Below are positions 61,848-64,000 of a DNA stretch of 64,000 nt, in pieces. Source of the stretch: Vigna angularis (Eukaryota > Streptophyta > Magnoliopsida > Fabales > Fabaceae); the NCBI RefSeq assembly GCF_016808095.1, contig NC_068970.1, positions 45,977,630-46,041,629 of the forward strand. The letters are read 5' to 3'. Numbering within the stretch: position 1 is the first letter of the stretch; each line of letters begins with the position of its first letter. The notes below the pieces were generated by a model. That model saw nothing but the letters and a program-made list of their open reading frames with translations, did no database searches and was not told the DNA's origin. The position numbers and the translations under genes are program-made.

Positions 61848-62870
61848 GTGAAAAAGCACTTTGCCACTTTTTATAAAATCAAACCCATATCTGTCAAATT
61901 TCCAAATAATTCTACTATCATTGCTGAACATGTAGGAACTATTCAATTTTCTAAGGAATTCATTATCTTTAATGTCTTATATATTCTTGATTTTTCCTTT
62001 AACCTAATGTGTGTCCAAAGTCTGGCTAAAGACTTAAACTGCATTCTAACATTTTCTTCTAAGATGTGTTTGATAAGGGAGAACTCTACATTGAAGACAA
62101 TTGGGTGTGTTAGTGTTTGCAAGTGTCTGTAAGTGTCTCTATTACTTACAGATTTTTCTCATTTTTTATCAAGATTTCATTCATAAGTCTATATTTTCTT
62201 ATGAACGTGTTGATGTAAATTTGTGGCACTATAAATTAGGCCATCCAAGACACAAAACTATAGAACAAATATGTAAAAATTTTCCTTATGTACAAATGAC
62301 TTCTGATACTGTTTGTGATACATGCCACTATGCTAAACAACATAAATTGTCATTTCCTATAAGTACTTCTATGTTCACTGAATGTTTTGAAATAATTCAT
62401 TGTGATATATGGGGTCATATTTCCACTCCTTCTGTTCATCGTCATAAATACTTCCTTACTCTAGTTCATTATTACAGTAGACATACCTAGGCCTTTTTAA
62501 TGTACTATAAAAGCCAAATTAGGGATTTGCTGCATAATTTTATTGTCAGGATTAAAAATTAGTTTAATAAGATTGTTAAAACTATTAGATATGATAATGG
62601 ACCTAAATTTAATTGTCCTAATCTGTATGATTCTCATAACATTGATCATCAAAAGAGTTATGTTGAAACTCCTCAACATAATTTTGTTGTGGAGCACAAA
62701 CATCATCATATACTTAACATAACACACGTAGCCTTCTTTTCAATCAAATGTTCCTAATGTTGATTGATCTTATATTGTCAATCATATTGTATATCTAATA
62801 AATAGGCTACCTTCCCCTTTTCTTAATGACAAAACCCCCATGATCTAATGTGTGATGTTCCTCCCACTTA
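61848..62870 (+). pseudogene. copia protease tail and integrase
   Basis: NVLYILDFSFNLMCVQSLAK marks the end of the protease region. LWHYKLGHPRHKTIEQICKN and CDTCHYAKQHKL form the pre-integrase zinc-binding block. The integrase core shows HCDIWGHIS (first Asp), IRYDNGPKFN (second Asp) and PQHNFVVEHKHHH (Glu), so the triad residues are present though stops intervene. NHIVYLINRLPSPFLNDKTP is the last recognisable segment. Confidence 0.85.
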
Positions 62871-64000
62871 TTATTTTAAAAATTAAAACAGAATTATGAT
62901 TACTTTAATGAAATTATTACGTTTGAAAATTTTCATTAGTTGAAATGGAGATGAGTATATTTTGTGCGTTTTTGGTATTTAGAGGGAGGTTGGGTTGAGG
63001 GAAAAAAATAGGTAAAAGGCATCAAAGAGTCGTGGCAGCGCCGCCATGCCAAGAAAGATGCCTATGATAGTGTATAGCTTCATCGATTGAGAGCCTTGGT
63101 GACCGAGAATCATCCTGAACTCCACCTTTCTACCTTCCTCCTTCATTCACCCATTAGTAACTCACAGATCAAACTTATTTACTCAACAACTGCATCAAGG
63201 GATATGGACATTTGTACCATTAATCTGGACATTTGTGCCAATATTAATTCATGTGTGGGTAACTCTTGGTGATGCAGAAAGGCTTCTGAGTTCATGGCGA
63301 TGCAGTGGGTTGAGTGAATTGGGCATGTTTGGAAATGAAGGTGGTGGGTGGATTATAAGAAGTGAGAGGTGGTAGAGGGAGGAGAACGGTGACATTTGGT
63401 GAAGGAAGGAAAACTCTGAAGAAAAAGAAGATTAACGAGTCACCCTGTTTACTATATTGTTCATAATTTTAACAATATTAGTAAAAAAGACCATTAAAAC
63501 TTGATTCAAAGCGTAAAGAAAAAGAGAATATTGAAAAAATTGAAAGAAAATAAAAGACGAAAGTAACATTGAAGTCATTTAGTTATCTAATAAAAGTTCG
63601 TAATTATATTAAGCTATTGCTTGGGTGACATTAGTAATAGAAGCTCGAACACACTGTTCCCGCCATAAGTCCTAGGAGTATACAGGTAAATTTATACTCT
63701 CCATTTCATGCATAAACTATCATGTTTTGGGATCATATTGGCTGTTCCTAAAGTCAGAAAAATGTTTAACTAAGTGCAATACACTAGTAGTTATAAACTA
63801 AAATGTCAAAATTGAGATTATGATAAAACCACATGATAACTTCTATAGTTAATTACAATCTTAATTGTTAATTTTCTAATCCATGATTATTATTACCTTA
63901 GCACTTCCCTCACTTCATTAGAGTCAAATCTTACAAATCTTTAAACTAGCTATATAAAAACTACCGAATCACCAAAGCTGGAATTATAAAGACCAGTTTA
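62871..64000. other. right flank, nothing recognised
   Basis: The 61-codon frame at 63087-63272 has no known domain. The rest is AT-rich. Confidence 0.55.

Larger units (their letters stand above)
60500..62870 (+). mobile_element. truncated copia retrotransposon
   Basis: The 5' LTR runs from TGTTAGAATTGATTAGA (60500) to about 60790. It is followed by AATGGTATCCGAGCAGGG, a tRNA-Met primer site. Gag and part of pol follow, but the sequence stops after the integrase near 62870 with no reverse transcriptase or 3' LTR. A remnant of a GGGTACCCGCG-rich hAT-like MITE lies at about 61799-61850, where the protease should be. Confidence 0.8.

Overview
This is nuclear DNA from a flowering plant, most likely a legume. 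The low-GC, intron-bearing, retroelement-dense sequence and the style of the repeats fit the Vigna/Phaseolus group, but that placement is my inference. I can defend only one host gene: a two-pore potassium channel (TPK3-like) on the minus strand, with exon 1 at 29498-30627 and exon 2 at 18473-18620. They splice into a 425-residue protein. The 10.9-kb intron between them splits the first EF-hand loop and is filled with old transposable elements. I found no tRNA, rRNA, CRISPR array or bacterial-type operon.

Left arm (1-18.5 kb). A MULE-like element with about 100-bp inverted ends opens the window. It is followed by a truncated CACTA element (2135-2925) and a solo LTR with a perfect ATAAC duplication (3150-5002), which carries a nested hAT MITE (4409-4946). 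Next come a gypsy LTR fragment, a Tat-type LTR with two tandem-repeat arrays (5808 to about 6590), and a complete non-autonomous CACTA element with a CpG-rich core (6905-8193). About 10 kb of AT-rich sequence with no recognisable gene follows.

TPK intron (18.6-29.5 kb). It holds a LINE remnant (about 19370-20312), a hAT MITE inside it, a chromovirus fragment and a 4-kb copia element with target duplications (22630-26607). The copia element has lost its reverse transcriptase and was itself invaded by TRIM-like short LTR elements. A Tourist-like MITE lies at 27122-27355. The LINE, chromovirus and copia remnants all read antisense to the host gene.

Right arm (31-64 kb). A gypsy LTR fragment, a CACTA end and a SIRE-like gag remnant precede an almost complete copia element on the minus strand (34939-39662). 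Then come an intact non-autonomous CACTA (39852-40647) and an intact MULE with a 9-bp target duplication (41254-42240). A nested cluster fills 47-58 kb. Two solo LTRs of one family sit there in opposite orientation (47368-50042 and 52575-55353), each with its own perfect 5-bp duplication. The second splits a Tat-lineage element that has a sense integrase and a long antisense ORF with its own TATA box. A decayed copia gag/integrase (60500-62870) lies near the right edge.

The window therefore shows one probable functional gene embedded in layered transposons. The most unusual structures are the Tat antisense gene split by a solo LTR, the conserved tandem hairpin modules inside the two inverted solo LTRs, and the channel gene that apparently tolerates a 10.9-kb transposon-filled intron.
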